Below, in pieces: positions 63,262 to 64,000 of a DNA stretch of 64,000 bases; the first letter of the stretch is position 1, and each line of letters starts with the position of its first letter. The stretch is taken from assembly GCA_937902315.1 (NCBI GenBank), contig CALGUG010000008.1, forward strand, positions 62,001 to 126,000. Reading direction: 5' to 3'. Below the pieces are notes generated by a model. That model did not search any database. It was not told the DNA's origin and saw nothing but the letters and a program-made list of their open reading frames with translations. The translations under genes and the position numbers were made by a program. This stretch comes from an uncultured Chloroflexales bacterium (GTDB lineage: Bacteria > Chloroflexota > Chloroflexia > Chloroflexales > Chloroflexaceae).

Positions 63262-64000
63262 TTACTTGCGCACTTCGACCTGAACTTGGGAGAGCATCTG
63301 GGCGACTTCGTGGGCAGGCGTGATGCCTCCACCGATATGGCTCGCATTGACGCTGCCACATGCGACCGCCATGCGTAGCGCTTCGGGCAGAGGAATATCG
63401 CGCAGTAGGCTGACAACTAAACCGGCCAAAAAGGCATCGCCGCTGCCGACTGTGCTGATCGGCTTGAGCGCGGGCGGCACAGCGACACAGCGCTCTTCGG
63501 CGGTTACGGCGACCGCGCCGCTTGCGCCGAGCGTCACCGAGACCAATTTAGGCCCCTGCTCGATCACGCTGCTAGCGGCCTCCAGCGCATCCTCGATGCT
63601 GTTGATAGGGCGGCCCATCGCTTCGCCCAGTTCGTGGGCGTTGACTTTGATCGCGGTGAGCGGCAGGCTGAGTGCATTGCGCAGGGCCGGGCCACTGGTA
63701 TCGAGCACCACATGAAAGCCAGACTCGCTCAGCTCGCGCAGCAGGCGCACATAGGTGGTGTAGGGCACATCGCTCGGTAGGCTACCACAGAAGACGAGCG
63801 CGTCGCAGTGGGGCGCGAGCTTACGCACCATACGTGCGAATTCGCCCCATTCGGCTCCGATCATAGCCGGGCCGGCCTCGTTAAGGGCCAGATCGTCACC
63901 TTGTTCGGGGTCGATCAGCAGGGTACAGGTGCGGGTTTCGCCCCGTCGCAACCAGTACCATGAAGCCTCGATGCCTTCCGCTTCGGCCAGCGCGGCCACT
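63262..64000 (-). CDS. PfkB-family sugar kinase (1-phosphofructokinase-like), C-terminal part
   Basis: The gene runs off the right edge; 245 residues remain. It has IKVNAHELGEAMG, the ATP-binding VTLGASGAVAV, and the PfkB signature 2 STVGSGDAFLAGLVVSLL with the catalytic Asp in GSGDAF. The sequence layout fits the FruK/LacC group that phosphorylates fructose 1-phosphate or tagatose 6-phosphate. The N-terminus and any operon partners lie outside the window. Confidence 0.85.
   Translation of the reverse strand, partial: VAALAEAEGIEASWYWLRRGETRTCTLLIDPEQGDDLALNEAGPAMIGAEWGEFARMVRKLAPHCDALVFCGSLPSDVPYTTYVRLLRELSESGFHVVLDTSGPALRNALSLPLTAIKVNAHELGEAMGRPINSIEDALEAASSVIEQGPKLVSVTLGASGAVAVTAEERCVAVPPALKPISTVGSGDAFLAGLVVSLLRDIPLPEALRMAVACGSVNASHIGGGITPAHEVAQMLSQVQVEVRK

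Overview
The window looks like chromosomal DNA of a free-living bacterium of the phylum Chloroflexota, class Chloroflexia, perhaps close to Herpetosiphon. This rests on gene style rather than on a marker gene: a Ycf45/SpoIIIAA-like R3H ATPase in a non-sporulation context, a DUF190-CBS protein, lipoproteins and secreted proteins with no outer-membrane genes, a sigma-factor/zinc-finger anti-sigma pair, and moderate GC content. There is no rRNA, phage or plasmid backbone. Intergenic gaps are unusually rich in small repeats.

Layout. 0-18 kb: a lipoprotein serine hydrolase, an uncharacterised coiled-coil protein, a PLP-dependent decarboxylase, a STAS-domain stress protein, a GNAT-like protein overlapping an R3H ATPase, tmk with a cyclic-di-AMP-receptor-type gene, a DUF190-CBS protein, a glycosidase-like protein without its catalytic glutamates, and pdxS-pdxT (vitamin B6 synthesis). 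18.2-18.9 kb: three tRNA genes (Trp-CCA, Ser-UGA, Ser-GCU), a terminator and an IS transposase remnant. 19-32 kb: a MarR regulator, Lon protease, a repeat-tailed secreted protein, a coiled-coil membrane protein, a SanA-like protein, a rhodanese-like protein without its cysteine, an FmdB-type zinc ribbon, pyrimidine-nucleoside phosphorylase and the NAD(P)HX repair enzyme. 32-44 kb: an accessory-looking block with an MFS transporter, an ArsR-type regulator, a class-A-beta-lactamase-like hydrolase, an oligopeptide-type ABC binding protein and two permeases, then a tight trio (D-aminoacylase-like, AONS-like transferase, D-threonine-aldolase-like). I read this block as uptake and breakdown of D-amino-acid-containing peptides. 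44-58 kb: surface polysaccharide and housekeeping genes: a GT-C type membrane protein, tatA, obgE, an initiating sugar-phosphate transferase, two nucleotide-sugar epimerases/decarboxylases, an O-antigen-ligase-like protein, a flippase-like protein, a GT4 glycosyltransferase and a PAP2-like protein. 58-64 kb: an ECF sigma factor, its anti-sigma factor and a paralogue of the anti-sigma membrane domain, a TolB-like beta-propeller protein, and the C-terminal part of a PfkB kinase that runs off the right edge.

The repeats are the most unusual feature. (A) An approximately 120-bp MITE-like element has 14-15 bp terminal inverted repeats flanked by TA. (B) An approximately 70-85 bp repeat has a 17-bp core and occurs 14 times, always between genes and usually within 100-250 bp of an A copy. 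(C) GC-rich hairpins around CTCCCGC/GCGGGAG. (P) Perfect palindromes of 26-43 bp have a changing outer stem, usually around a constant TTCGC/GCGAA inner stem. Comparison of filled and empty copies suggests that P elements have inserted independently into A and into a longer repeat.
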